Of a DNA stretch of 64,000 nt, positions 9,371 through 17,624 are shown piece after piece. The translations under genes were made by a program, and so were the position numbers. The number at the start of each line of letters is the position of its first letter. Positions within the stretch are counted from its first letter, which is position 1. The notes below the pieces were generated by a model. It saw only the letters and a list, made by a program, of their open reading frames with translations. It was not told the DNA's origin and did not search any database. This stretch comes from an uncultured Clostridia bacterium. Lineage in GTDB: Bacteria; Bacillota; Clostridia; Christensenellales; Aristaeellaceae. The stretch covers positions 1-64,000 of the forward strand of contig CAKULG010000010.1 of NCBI GenBank assembly GCA_934667105.1, read 5' to 3'.

Positions 9371-9400
9371 TACAGGGGCGCAGTTTTCTGCACCCCTGTA
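9371..9400 (+). repeat. Hairpin repeat family c, copy 1
   Basis: Arms TACAGGGGCGCAG and CTGCACCCCTGTA with a TTTT loop form a 13-bp stem with one mismatch. The hairpin and the following ATGATAATGC are nearly identical to the reverse strand of 11221-11261, which marks a second small dispersed repeat. It lies between the operon end and the dipeptidase gene. A second hairpin follows at about 9410-9437 (AAGATCG ... CGATCTTTT) and may terminate transcription. Confidence 0.6.
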
Positions 9401-9534
9401 TGATAATGCAAAGATCGGTTCCCTCGCAATATCTTGCGATCTTTTCGCGCGCCCTCTTGCGGGCGGGGGCAAGGCGTGGTATTGTAAAGGAGATCAAGCC
9501 GCGCTATGCGAAAGAGAGGAAGGTGTTTTTTTCC

Positions 9535-11001
9535 ATGCCCTGCACCACCATTCTGATTGGGAAAAAGGCCGCCTACGACGGCTCCACCCTCATGGCCCGA
9601 AACGAGGATTCGGGCGCGGGCCATTTTACGGCCAAGAAATTTATCGCCGTGAACCCGGAGGACCAGCCCCGGCATTATAAAAGCGTGCTTTCCAGCTTTG
9701 AAATTGATCTGCCCGAAGCGCCCATGCGCTATACGGCCATGCCCAACGCCCTGCCCCATGAGGGCGTATGGGGCGAGGCGGGCATTAACGATTGCAACGT
9801 GGCCATGAGCGAAACCGAAACGCTCACCTCCAATTCCCGGGTGCTGGGGGCGGATCCCCTGGTGAAGGAGGGCATCGGCGAGGAGGATATGCTCACCATC
9901 GTGCTGCCCTATATCCATTCCGCCCGGGAGGGCGTGCTGCGTCTGGGTGCGCTCATTGAGCAATACGGTACCTATGAAATGAACGGCATCGGCTTTCAGG
10001 ATGTGGAGGAAATTTGGTGGTTTGAATCCATTGGCGGGCATCATTGGATGGCTAAGCGGGTGCCGGACGATGCGTGCGTAGTGATGCCCAATCAGCTGGG
10101 CATTGATTTCTTCGATTTTATGGACGCCTACGGCAAAAAAAAGGCGCACCTCTGCGCGCCGCATCTATTGGATTTTGTGAAGGAAAATCATCTGGATCTG
10201 GCGCTGAACGCCCCTGCGCCGGAAAAAAATACGGCCTTCGACGCCCGGGCCGCATTCGGCAGCCACAGCGATTCCGATCATTCCTATAACACGCCACGGG
10301 CCTGGTTTATGCTGCGCTATCTGAACCCCGGCGCATACGCCTGGGAGGGGCCGGGGGCGGATTACACCCCCGAATCCGACGACCTGCCCTGGTGCATGAA
10401 GCCCCAGCGCAAGGTGACGATCGAGGATGTGAAATACATCCTGTCCTCCTATTATCAGGGCACGGATTTTAACCCTTATTCCCATCACGGGGACGCGGCC
10501 AAGCGCGGCATGTATCGCCCCATCGGTATCAACCGCAATAATTTTGTGGCGATCACCCAACTGCGGCCCGATCTGCCCCCGGAAATTCGCGGGGTGGAGT
10601 GGATCGCCGTGGGCTGCAATGCCTTTAACGCGGCGGTGCCTTTCTATGCCAACGTGCGGGAAACCCCCGCCTATCTGGCCTGCACCGATGGAACGGTATC
10701 CACCGAGAGCTTTTATTGGGCGAACCGCTTGATCGGCGCGATGGCCGACGCGCATTATTCCGCCTGCATCGCGCAGGTGGAGCGGTATCAATTGAAATTG
10801 GCCGCCCGGGGGCATGAGCTGCTTCGGCGCTTTGACGCGCAGTATTTGGCCGCCCCCGTTCAGGAGGTGCAGGCGTATCTGGCGGAATGCAATCAGCAAT
10901 TGGCCGACTGCGCCCGCCAGATGACCGACGCGCTGCTGGATCAGGTGCTCTTCGCCGCCAGCAGCGAAATGAAAAACGCTTTCGCCCGTTCGGATGCGTA
11001 A
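9535..11001 (+). CDS. C69-family dipeptidase (PepD-like)
   Basis: 488 residues. The start at ATG 9535 gives MPCTTILIGKKAAYDGST, the classic N-terminus of C69 dipeptidases; Cys3 is the catalytic nucleophile, exposed after processing, and the family is an Ntn-hydrolase. The NED motif (LMARNEDS) follows. AGAGGAAGG lies about ten bases upstream. The enzyme cleaves a broad range of dipeptides in the cytoplasm. Two hairpins separate it from the sugar-transport operon, so it is probably a separate transcription unit, although its own promoter is not clear. It is followed by a composite intergenic repeat. Confidence 0.92.
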   Translation: MPCTTILIGKKAAYDGSTLMARNEDSGAGHFTAKKFIAVNPEDQPRHYKSVLSSFEIDLPEAPMRYTAMPNALPHEGVWGEAGINDCNVAMSETETLTSNSRVLGADPLVKEGIGEEDMLTIVLPYIHSAREGVLRLGALIEQYGTYEMNGIGFQDVEEIWWFESIGGHHWMAKRVPDDACVVMPNQLGIDFFDFMDAYGKKKAHLCAPHLLDFVKENHLDLALNAPAPEKNTAFDARAAFGSHSDSDHSYNTPRAWFMLRYLNPGAYAWEGPGADYTPESDDLPWCMKPQRKVTIEDVKYILSSYYQGTDFNPYSHHGDAAKRGMYRPIGINRNNFVAITQLRPDLPPEIRGVEWIAVGCNAFNAAVPFYANVRETPAYLACTDGTVSTESFYWANRLIGAMADAHYSACIAQVERYQLKLAARGHELLRRFDAQYLAAPVQEVQAYLAECNQQLADCARQMTDALLDQVLFAASSEMKNAFARSDA

Positions 11002-11019
11002 CGAAGCGCGAAATAAATA

Positions 11020-11072
11020 GAGCGTGGGGGGAACCTGTCTTTGGAGGCCAAAGACGGGTTTTCCCCACGCTC
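11020..11072 (+). repeat. Palindrome a, copy 1
   Basis: Outer arms GAGCGTGGGG / CCCCACGCTC and inner arms CTTTGG / CCAAAG around an AGG loop. The middle of the stem is imperfect. It starts 19 bases after the dipeptidase stop codon and is followed by modules b and e. Confidence 0.8.
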
Positions 11073-11077
11073 CCCCT

Positions 11078-11140
11078 CCCAGAAAGCCGAATGGATATGG
11101 GCGGGCGACGGGAAATCAGCTTGCTTCTCCGCTGACAAGG
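11078..11140 (+). repeat. Intergenic repeat module b
   Basis: Runs from CCCAGAAAGCCGAATGG to TTGCTTCTCCGCTGACAAGG. The internal inverted repeat AAGCCGA / TCAGCTT carries one mismatch here. It follows palindrome a directly, the standard order. Confidence 0.75.
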
Positions 11141-11215
11141 GAAAGGGTCAGCGTTCCAAGCGCCCCGCGTTCCTCCGCCAAAGCGGAAGCGCGGCGCTTT
11201 TCAGAAGGATTGTCC
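11141..11215 (+). repeat. Intergenic repeat module e
   Basis: Aligns with positions 2-75 over its full length, sharing CGCCCCGCGT and the terminal AAGGATTG. It directly continues module b. Confidence 0.5.
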
Positions 11216-11233
11216 GCAATTCGGCATTGTCAT

Positions 11234-11261
11234 CCAGGGGCGCAGAAAACTGCGCCCCTGG
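11234..11261 (-). repeat. Hairpin repeat family c, copy 2
   Basis: CCAGGGGCGCAG and CTGCGCCCCTGG form a perfect 12-bp stem around AAAA. Read on the minus strand it matches copy 1 at 9371-9400 including the 3' flank ATGANAATGC, so the copies are in opposite orientations. Confidence 0.65.
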
Positions 11262-11317
11262 ACTATGTGCCGCATTGGGCCTTCATCCGCCACTGGCGGC
11301 GGGAGATTTCGGCCTCC

Positions 11318-11376
11318 CTTCCGCACCCTCGACCGGCGCGGCGGTTCGCTGCCGCTTGTTTCGGTTGACTCCCGGG
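11318..11376 (+). repeat. Intergenic repeat module d, copy 1
   Basis: Contains GGCGCGGCGGTTCGCTGCCG followed by CTTGTTTCGGTTGACTC and CCGGG. The same string occurs at 41300-41368, where nine bases (CCGCCGCTT-like) are duplicated. Confidence 0.65.
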
Positions 11377-11394
11377 AAGTCCCGGCTTTTTTTA
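11371..11394 (+). terminator. Intrinsic terminator closing the dipeptidase transcript
   Basis: CCGGG - AAGT - CCCGG followed by CTTTTTTT. It overlaps the stop codon of the convergent histidine kinase gene and lies 370 bases after the dipeptidase stop, so the repeat cluster between them would be transcribed as a 3' untranslated region. Confidence 0.65.
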
Positions 11395-12396
11395 TACTGT
11401 TTTTTTGTAAAATGTGGCGATGAAGCAGGGGCCGCCGGGCGCGTTTTTGGCGGTGAGCACGCCGTTTTGCCGGGCGATCACCTGCCGGGCAAAGGCCAGG
11501 CCGATGCCCGCGCTGCCGGGGGCGGCGTTTTCACCCCGGTAAAAGCGCTCGAAAAGATGGGGCAGATCCTTTTCGGCAATGGGCGGGCCGCTGTTCTGGA
11601 TGGTCAGGCAGGCGCGGATGGGGCTATCCTCCTGGGCGATGGTGATGCGCCCGCCGGAGGGGGTATGCTCCATGCAGTTTTTCAAAATAGCGCCCAGGGC
11701 CTCCGCCGTCCAGGCCAAATCGCATTGCAGCGCCGCTTCCTTCACGCCGCGCCATTCCAACGAAATTTCTTTAAGTTCCAGGGGAATCAGCAGCGGGGAG
11801 AGGGCCTGCTCCCACAGCGCGGCGGAGGAAATATCCGCCGTGCGGAAGCTCACCGCCCCCGCCTCCAACCGGGACATTTTCAGCAGCATGCCTACTAGTG
11901 CCTCCGTGCGCCGAAGCTGAGAATCCAGATGCTGCAAAAGCCGCAGCCGCTCGCCGTAGGGCAGTTCCTCCCGGCGCAAAAGCTGACATTCGATTTCCAT
12001 GGCCGTCAGAGGCGTTTTGATCTGATGGGAAACATCCGCCAGCGCGTCCGCCAGCAACCGGCGGGTTTCCTCCGCCTGCTCCAATTGCGTGCGCAGCGCG
12101 GCGGAGAGCTTATATAGCTCGTTTTCAAAAATGGCGTATTCGCCCTCCCGGTTTCGGGAAATTTGCAGGGGCTTTTCCCCCCGCAGCGTTTTTTCTACGT
12201 AGGCGGTCAGGCCCATGATACGCCGCAGATGCAGGGCGTAGAAAATCAGCATGCCCAGGGAGCAGCCGCCGCACACCGCCAGCGCGAACAGGGAAAAGGC
12301 CGGGCTCCAGATGCGCCCCAGCCCCGCCGCCAGGGCGCAGCCTGCCAGACACAGCGCCAAAAGCCGCTTCCATTCCGGATTTCGTATCAGCCGCAT
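11392..12396 (-). CDS. Sensor histidine kinase
   Basis: 334 residues. Two closely spaced membrane helices near the N-terminus (about 12-30 and 32-55) with almost no outer loop, a phospho-acceptor segment DVSHQIKTPLTAM (His near residue 132), the N-box ILKNCMEHTPSG and the ATP lid GIGLAFARQVI. The absence of a real sensor domain is typical of kinases that sense through a partner ABC transporter. It overlaps the regulator gene by ten bases. It is the last gene of the operon with the exporter at 13087-16604, so transporter-linked sensing is a reasonable inference. Confidence 0.93.
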   Translation of the reverse strand: MRLIRNPEWKRLLALCLAGCALAAGLGRIWSPAFSLFALAVCGGCSLGMLIFYALHLRRIMGLTAYVEKTLRGEKPLQISRNREGEYAIFENELYKLSAALRTQLEQAEETRRLLADALADVSHQIKTPLTAMEIECQLLRREELPYGERLRLLQHLDSQLRRTEALVGMLLKMSRLEAGAVSFRTADISSAALWEQALSPLLIPLELKEISLEWRGVKEAALQCDLAWTAEALGAILKNCMEHTPSGGRITIAQEDSPIRACLTIQNSGPPIAEKDLPHLFERFYRGENAAPGSAGIGLAFARQVIARQNGVLTAKNAPGGPCFIATFYKKTV

Positions 12397-13073
12397 GCCC
12401 CGTCCTCCGCCTTGTAGCCCAGGCCCCGGATGGTTTTAATCAGGCGGGGCTCCTGGGGATCGTCCTCCAATTTTTCCCGCAGCCGCTTGATATACACCGT
12501 CAGCGTGTTATCCGTCACATAATCGCCGCCTGCGTCCCACAGGGCGGAAAGCAGCGCGTCCCGGGAAAGCACCAGGCCCTTATTGGAAAGAAACAACAGC
12601 AGCAGCTTGTATTCCAGGGCGGAAAGGGCGATTTCCTCGCCGTTTTTCTGCACCGTGCCCCGCCCCGCGTCCACCGTGACGGGCCCCAGCTGATACAGCG
12701 CGGGGGCCTTGCCCCGGCGGCGCAGCGCCGTGCGGATGCGGGAGAGCAGTTCCAGCGGGCGGAAGGGCTTGGTGACGTAATCCTCCGCGCCCATATCCAG
12801 CCCCGCCACCACGCTCATTTCCTCATCACAGGCGGTGAGGAAGATCACGGGAAGCTCGGGGCTTTTCGCCCGGGCGGCGGCGCACACAGCGAAGCCGCTG
12901 CCATCGGGCAGGGAAACATCCAGCAGCATTAAATCAAACCGTTCCCGCCCCAGCAGGGCCAGGGCCGCCTGCTGCCCGCCCGCGGAGGAAACGGAAAAGC
13001 CGTGCTGCTTCAGCAGCAGGGACAGGCTGCCAACGATGGCCGCGTCATCCTCCACCAGCAGTATTTTTTCCAT
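12387..13073 (-). CDS. OmpR-family response regulator
   Basis: 228 residues: receiver domain with the acidic pair EDD, phosphorylated Asp in LMLLDVSLPDGSG, Thr in FLTACDE and Lys in VTKPF, then a winged-helix DNA-binding domain ending IKTIRGLGYKAE. The start lies 13 bases behind the stop of the ABC exporter subunit, and the ribosome-binding site AAGGAGGGCGA sits in that gap, so it is co-transcribed with the exporter. It pairs with the kinase encoded directly downstream and probably controls this operon. Confidence 0.95.
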   Translation of the reverse strand: MEKILLVEDDAAIVGSLSLLLKQHGFSVSSAGGQQAALALLGRERFDLMLLDVSLPDGSGFAVCAAARAKSPELPVIFLTACDEEMSVVAGLDMGAEDYVTKPFRPLELLSRIRTALRRRGKAPALYQLGPVTVDAGRGTVQKNGEEIALSALEYKLLLLFLSNKGLVLSRDALLSALWDAGGDYVTDNTLTVYIKRLREKLEDDPQEPRLIKTIRGLGYKAEDGACG

Positions 13074-13086
13074 GAAATCGCCCTCC

Positions 13087-14895
13087 TTAGTGGAACTGCG
13101 CGTCGTACAGCTCCCGGTAAAAGCCCTTCAGGCGCATCAATTCCTGATGCGTGCCCCGCTCGATCACGTTGCCGTCCTTTACCACCAAAATCAGATCGGC
13201 GTTGCGGATGGTGGACAGCCGGTGGGCCACCACAAAGCAGGTTTTATCCCGCATCAATTGGCGCATGGCCTGCTGAATCTGGGCCTCGGTGCGAGTGTCC
13301 ACGTTGCTGGTGGCCTCGTCCAGGATCAGCATGCGCGCGTCCACCAGCATGGCCCGGGCAATGGTGAGCAGCTGCTTCTGCCCCTTGGAAATGTTCGCGC
13401 CGTCGTCGGTAATCACGGTGTCGTAGCCCTGGGGCAGGCTCATGATGTAATGATGAATTTTGGCCGCCTTGGCCGCCGCCTCCACCTCCTCCCGGCTGGC
13501 CCCGGGGCGGGCGTAGGCGATATTTTCATAGAGGGTGCCGGAGAAAAGCCAGGTATCCTGCAGCACCAGGGAATAGGCCCGACGCAGGCTGGCCCGGGTT
13601 ATCTCGTCCACCTCCTGGCCGTCCACGGCGATGCTGCCCGCATCCCGATCATAAAAACGCATCAGCAGGTTAATCAGCGTGGTTTTTCCCGCGCCGGTGG
13701 GGCCCACGATGGCGATCAGCGCGCCGCTGCGGGCCTGGAAGGAAAGGCTTTTCAGGATGGGCTTGCCTTTTTCATATCCAAAGCTCACATCCCGCATTTC
13801 CACCTGGCCCCGCACGTGCTCAAGGGGCCGGGCGTCCGGCGCGTCGGCCGCCTCCAGCGGCTCGTCCAGCAGGGCGAACACCCGGTCCGCCGCCGCCAGG
13901 GCGGATTGCAGCTCGCCGTATATATTGGCGATTTCGTTGATGGGGCCCGAAAAGCGGCGGCTGTATTGCACGAAGGAGGAAATGCCCCCCAGCGTGATGC
14001 CTCCGGCCATATACATCAGCGCCCCGAACACGCTGATCATGGAAAGGGACAGGTTGTTAATCAGATTCACCGACGGCCCCATGACGGAGGAATAGTATTC
14101 GCTTTTGTAATAGGATTGCACCACTTCTTCATTCAACCGGTCCAGGGAGGAAAGAGTGTTTTCCTCCTGATGATAGGCCTTGAGGGTTTTCATGCCGGTG
14201 ATCATTTCCTCGGAAAAATCGTTTAATTCGCCCATTTTGCGGCTGCGCAGGCGGAAGAGGGGCTGGGTGCGGCGGCTGATAAAGCCGGTGATGAACAGGG
14301 AAAGGGGAATCGTCACCGCGAAAACCAGCACCAGGCGCGGGCTGATGGAGAGCATCAGGAAAAAGGAGCCCACGATGGTAATCAGGCTGGCCAGGATATG
14401 CACCACGTCGGAGGAAAGGGAGGTGTTGATGGTGTCGGTATCGTAGAAAATGCGGCTGATTAAATCCCCCACCGGGTGGGTATCCACAAAGCCCACGGGC
14501 ATATCGCACAGCCGCTCAAACAGATCGCGCCGCATCCGCAGCGTGACCCGGCGGCTGATATGCACCATCAGAATGGAAAGCAGATAGGAAAGCAGGGAGG
14601 AGCCCACGTAGAACAGCAGCATCAGCAGGCAATAACGCCCCACCCCGGCAAAATCCACGCCCTCCTCTCGGGCGATGCAGTCAATCGCGCTGCCCGACAG
14701 CTTGGGCCCCAGCATAGCCAGGGCGTTGGAGGCCAGCGTCAGCCCCAGGGCCAGCAGCAGAAGCCAGCGGAACTGCATCATATATTTCAGCAGCCGCAGC
14801 AGCGTGGCCTTTTTATTGATGGGCCTGCGCTCAAAGGCCTGGCCCTTGACCGCCATGCCGCGCATGCCGCCGCTTCGATTGGCATAGCCGCTCAT
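13087..14895 (-). CDS. ABC exporter subunit with catalytic Walker B (heterodimer, second half)
   Basis: 602 residues: six-helix exporter membrane domain followed by an ATPase domain. Walker A is GPTGAGKTTLI, the signature is the degenerate ISKGQKQ and Walker B MLILDEATSNVD keeps the catalytic Glu. The partner encoded just upstream has the reverse pattern, so together they form one catalytic and one degenerate ATP site, the hallmark of heterodimeric exporters (MdlAB, BmrCD, LmrCD type). The genes overlap by four bases. Such pumps export drugs, peptides or lipids; the substrate is unknown. A 20-residue basic segment precedes the first helix. Confidence 0.93.
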   Translation of the reverse strand: MSGYANRSGGMRGMAVKGQAFERRPINKKATLLRLLKYMMQFRWLLLLALGLTLASNALAMLGPKLSGSAIDCIAREEGVDFAGVGRYCLLMLLFYVGSSLLSYLLSILMVHISRRVTLRMRRDLFERLCDMPVGFVDTHPVGDLISRIFYDTDTINTSLSSDVVHILASLITIVGSFFLMLSISPRLVLVFAVTIPLSLFITGFISRRTQPLFRLRSRKMGELNDFSEEMITGMKTLKAYHQEENTLSSLDRLNEEVVQSYYKSEYYSSVMGPSVNLINNLSLSMISVFGALMYMAGGITLGGISSFVQYSRRFSGPINEIANIYGELQSALAAADRVFALLDEPLEAADAPDARPLEHVRGQVEMRDVSFGYEKGKPILKSLSFQARSGALIAIVGPTGAGKTTLINLLMRFYDRDAGSIAVDGQEVDEITRASLRRAYSLVLQDTWLFSGTLYENIAYARPGASREEVEAAAKAAKIHHYIMSLPQGYDTVITDDGANISKGQKQLLTIARAMLVDARMLILDEATSNVDTRTEAQIQQAMRQLMRDKTCFVVAHRLSTIRNADLILVVKDGNVIERGTHQELMRLKGFYRELYDAQFH

Positions 14896-16604
14896 TCCGC
14901 CTCACCCCCTAATTGCAGCCGCGCGATTTCCTGATACAGCGGGCAGGAGGCCATCAGTTGGGCGTGGGTGCCCGCGCCCTGAATTTTGCCCTCCTCCAGT
15001 ACCAGAATCAAATCGCACTGCATAATGGCGCTGACGCGCTGGGCGATGGTAATCACGGTGGAGCGCTGATAGCCCGCCTGCAGCGCGCCGCGCAGGGCGG
15101 CCTCGGTTTTAAAATCCAGGGCGGAGGAGGCGTCATCCAGGATCAGGATCTCGGGCGTGCCCGCCAGGGCCCGGGCCAGCAGCAGCCGCTGCTGCTGCCC
15201 GCCGGAGAAATTTTGCCCCCGGGAAACCACCGGGGCTTCCAGGCCGCCCTTTTCCGCAACGAATTCGGCTTGAGCGTCCCGCAGGGCGCGATCGATTTCT
15301 TCCATTGTCAGCGCCCGGCCCAGCCGCACGTTCTGCTCGATATCGCCCCGGAAAAGCGCGTCGTTTTGAAACACCACGCCGAACATGCGCCGCAGCTGCT
15401 CCAGGGGGATTTCCCGGATATCCGTGCCGCCGATGCGGATGGTTCCCGCGTCGGGGTCATACAGGCGCAGCAGCAGCTTCACCAGCGTGGATTTGCCCGC
15501 GCCGGTGGGGCCCAGAATGCCCAGCCGTTGCCCACGCTGCAGCGAAAAGGAGACGCCCTGCACATCGGGTGATTTTTTATTATAGGAAAAAGAAACGTTT
15601 TCAAAGGCGATATGGGGTGCGGTGGGATCGGGGGTGAAAGCGCCGCCCTGGGGCGCGCTTTCCTCCTGTGCGTCCAGCACTTCCTGCACCCGGCGGGCGG
15701 AGGCCAGCGCCTTGGAATACATGGTGAGGATGCGGGTGATGGTGAGCATGGCGTTGAGGATGATGGTGAAATAGGAAAGGAAGGCGATGATGTTGCCCGG
15801 GCCCGTCAGCCCCGCAGCCACCCGTCCGGCCCCCGCCGCCACCACCAGCACCAGCCCGATATTGAGCAATAGCTGCATCAGCGGCGAATTGACGGCCATC
15901 ACTGAAGCGGCCTTGGTTTCGCTGGCGGCCACGGTTTCATTCACCTGGGCGAAGCGCGCCTTTTCATCCTCCGTTTTGCTCAGAGCCTTAATCAGGCGAA
16001 TGCCCGTCAGGTTTTCCCGGATAACGCGGGTGAGCTTATCCACATTTTTCTGCACCACGCTGTAGAGGGGCACGCCCTTCTTGGAAATCAGCCACACCAC
16101 CAGGGCCATAAACGGCAAAATGGCCACCAGCAGCGAGGCCAGCGCCGCGTCCAGCGTCATGGTGACGATGATGCCGCCGATGAGCAAAATGGGCGCGCGA
16201 ATGCCGATGCGCTGCATCATGCCCAGCATGCGGTAGATGTTATAGGTGTCGGTGGTCATGCGGGAAATGAGCGAGGGGATGGTGAAGCGATCGATTTCTC
16301 GGGCGGTGAGGCGGGTGATTTTGCCGAACAGATCATGGCGCAGCGTGCGCGTGCAATCCCGCGCCACCGAGGCGGCCGCCCGGTTGGCGAAAATATTGCC
16401 CGTCCAGGCCAGCAGGGAACACAGCAGCATGGCTCCGCCGTAAAGGTAAACCCGGTTTTTATCCCCCAGGGGAGCGATTTCATCCAGCGTGTAGGCCAGC
16501 AGCCAGGGCAGAAATAATTCCATGATCGTGCCCAGGAATTTGGCGGTCATCCCCCCGGCCACCCGCCGCGCATAGGGACGCAAATAGTGCAGAAAGAAAT
16601 GCAA
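14892..16604 (-). CDS. ABC exporter subunit with degenerate Walker B (heterodimer, first half)
   Basis: 570 residues from the TTG at 16604; upstream in-frame codons exist, but the strong site AAAGGAGG ends six bases before this TTG, giving MHFFLHYLRPYARR. Walker A GPTGAGKSTLV, intact signature FSGGQQQR, and Walker B ILILDDASSALD with Asp in place of the catalytic Glu. It therefore supplies the signature motif to the active site formed with the partner subunit. First gene of a four-gene operon with the promoter at 16688-16716. The exporter at 31855-35339 has the same layout and an identical TTG-CAT start context, indicating paralogous operons. Confidence 0.92.
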   Translation of the reverse strand: MHFFLHYLRPYARRVAGGMTAKFLGTIMELFLPWLLAYTLDEIAPLGDKNRVYLYGGAMLLCSLLAWTGNIFANRAAASVARDCTRTLRHDLFGKITRLTAREIDRFTIPSLISRMTTDTYNIYRMLGMMQRIGIRAPILLIGGIIVTMTLDAALASLLVAILPFMALVVWLISKKGVPLYSVVQKNVDKLTRVIRENLTGIRLIKALSKTEDEKARFAQVNETVAASETKAASVMAVNSPLMQLLLNIGLVLVVAAGAGRVAAGLTGPGNIIAFLSYFTIILNAMLTITRILTMYSKALASARRVQEVLDAQEESAPQGGAFTPDPTAPHIAFENVSFSYNKKSPDVQGVSFSLQRGQRLGILGPTGAGKSTLVKLLLRLYDPDAGTIRIGGTDIREIPLEQLRRMFGVVFQNDALFRGDIEQNVRLGRALTMEEIDRALRDAQAEFVAEKGGLEAPVVSRGQNFSGGQQQRLLLARALAGTPEILILDDASSALDFKTEAALRGALQAGYQRSTVITIAQRVSAIMQCDLILVLEEGKIQGAGTHAQLMASCPLYQEIARLQLGGEAE

Positions 16605-16687
16605 GGGAAATTTTCCTCCTTTGTATCGCGCCCTGGTGCCGCGGGAATGCGGCGTGCCGGGAAGCCCCGGGCGTTTTCTCTGCAAAT

Positions 16688-16716
16688 ATTATACAGAAAA
16701 AAACGGCCGAATGCAA
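16688..16716 (-). promoter_or_regulatory. Promoter of the ABC exporter / two-component operon
   Basis: On the minus strand TTGCAT (16716-16711), 17-base spacer, TATAAT (16693-16688), about 80 bases before the TTG start. Confidence 0.75.
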
Positions 16717-16763
16717 GAAACGGGCGGGGAAAGAAATGCAAAACACGGGGGGGAAGAAATGCG

Positions 16764-16792
16764 AAAACCGCGCCCCTGGCGAGGGGACGCGG
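16764..16792 (-). terminator. Terminator of the Spo0E-like gene
   Basis: On the minus strand CCGCGTCCCCT - CGCC - AGGGGCGCGG followed by TTTT; one bulged or mismatched position in a ten-base stem. It lies 60 bases behind the stop codon. Confidence 0.65.
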
Positions 16793-16852
16793 CTTGGCTT
16801 GTCCTGATTTTTTGAAGAATGGCGGTTCTTCTTGAAAATACGAGGCGGCGCT

Positions 16853-17038
16853 TTAGCAGGCGTGGGCCCGCTCCCGGGCGAGCTCCCGCTTCCAGTGATC
16901 CTGCTGATAGGCGTCGATCTGCTGGCTGGCCTGGGCGATGCGCTCCGCATCGCCCTGATCGTAGGCAGCGTAAAGCTCCTCTCGAAGATCAAATAACCGA
17001 TTCATTGCTTCCAGGATAACCGTTTTTTCCATACGCAT
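16853..17038 (-). CDS. Small Spo0E-like protein
   Basis: 61 residues (59 if the second ATG at 17032 is used), with AGGAGG correctly placed. The pattern LFDLREELYAAYDQGD followed by ASQQIDAYQ resembles the two-helix Spo0E family of aspartyl-phosphate phosphatases, whose core is SQELD; here it is SQQID. In Bacillus these proteins remove phosphate from Spo0A and delay sporulation. A Spo0A-box-like TGTCGAA lies upstream of its promoter, which would fit. The assignment rests on a short motif and could be wrong; a generic small helical protein is the alternative. Confidence 0.55.
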   Translation of the reverse strand: MRMEKTVILEAMNRLFDLREELYAAYDQGDAERIAQASQQIDAYQQDHWKRELARERAHAC

Positions 17039-17129
17039 AAATCCTCCTATTGCCTTTTTTCTTTAACCTCCGGCGACAAAAAATGAGCCGTGCACGCGAA
17101 CGCCTTCTTTCCTTTCGCGGTGCTCCTAC

Positions 17130-17158
17130 AGCATAACCCGTCGAAGGGGGAAATGCAA
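17130..17158 (-). promoter_or_regulatory. Promoter of the Spo0E-like gene
   Basis: Minus strand TTGCAT (17158-17153), 17-base spacer, TATGCT (17135-17130), about 90 bases before the start codon. Confidence 0.6.
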
Positions 17159-17178
17159 TGAGAGAATTTGTCTTATTC

Positions 17179-17185
17179 TGTCGAA
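17179..17185 (+). promoter_or_regulatory. Possible Spo0A box
   Basis: TGTCGAA matches the TGNCGAA core of Spo0A boxes and lies 20 bases upstream of the -35 element of the Spo0E-like gene. A seven-base match in AT-rich DNA can arise by chance. The surrounding 17160-17340 stretch is AT-rich, non-coding and otherwise without recognisable features. Confidence 0.35.
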
Positions 17186-17370
17186 TTTCCAGATTTCGAT
17201 CGACATAAAGCGACAGACACAATATCTTGTATACGGAATTGAACATGCATACATTTTCTTCCTTTTATCAAAACGTAACGAAAAAAGAACGCTCGCCTTC
17301 GGCGGCAAAACGTCCTCTGCTGCATTAGTAGTTTTTTCTGTTCGCTCCGCGTCGCTTCACAAAAAAATTT

Positions 17371-17434
17371 GTTTTGTTAGCGGAGAAGCATGCCGATTTC
17401 TTGATTCCATAATTTATCCGATTGGCTTTCTCGG
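17371..17434 (-). repeat. Intergenic repeat module b, first of a tandem pair
   Basis: Reverse-oriented copy: GTTTTGTTAGCGGAGAAGC at the left and ATTGGCTTTCTCGG at the right. A second copy in the same orientation follows 62 bases later. Confidence 0.75.
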
Positions 17435-17495
17435 AAAGGGGCGCGGAAACATTTTTTCGTTCTTCATTTCATGCTGCTTTGAGAAAAGCCCCCTC

Positions 17496-17560
17496 CCTTT
17501 TGCTGGCGGAGAAGCACGCCGATTTCCTGATTCCCATTCCTATCCAATCGGCTTTCTTGG
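17496..17560 (-). repeat. Intergenic repeat module b, second of a tandem pair
   Basis: CTTTTGCTGGCGGAGAAGC to CAATCGGCTTTCTTGG. Inner arms GCCGATT / AATCGGC pair perfectly. It abuts palindrome a, which abuts the htpG end. Confidence 0.8.
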
Positions 17561-17567
17561 AGGGGGT

Positions 17568-17610
17568 GCGGGGGAACCATTCTTTGGCCTCCAAAGAATG
17601 GCTCCCCCGC
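17568..17610 (-). repeat. Palindrome a, copy 2
   Basis: On the plus strand GCGGGGGAACCATTCTTTGG pairs with CCAAAGAATGGCTCCCCCGC around CCT, a 20-bp stem with one G-T-type mismatch. Located 15 bases behind the htpG stop codon. Confidence 0.85.
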
Positions 17611-17624
17611 ATTATTACATATTA

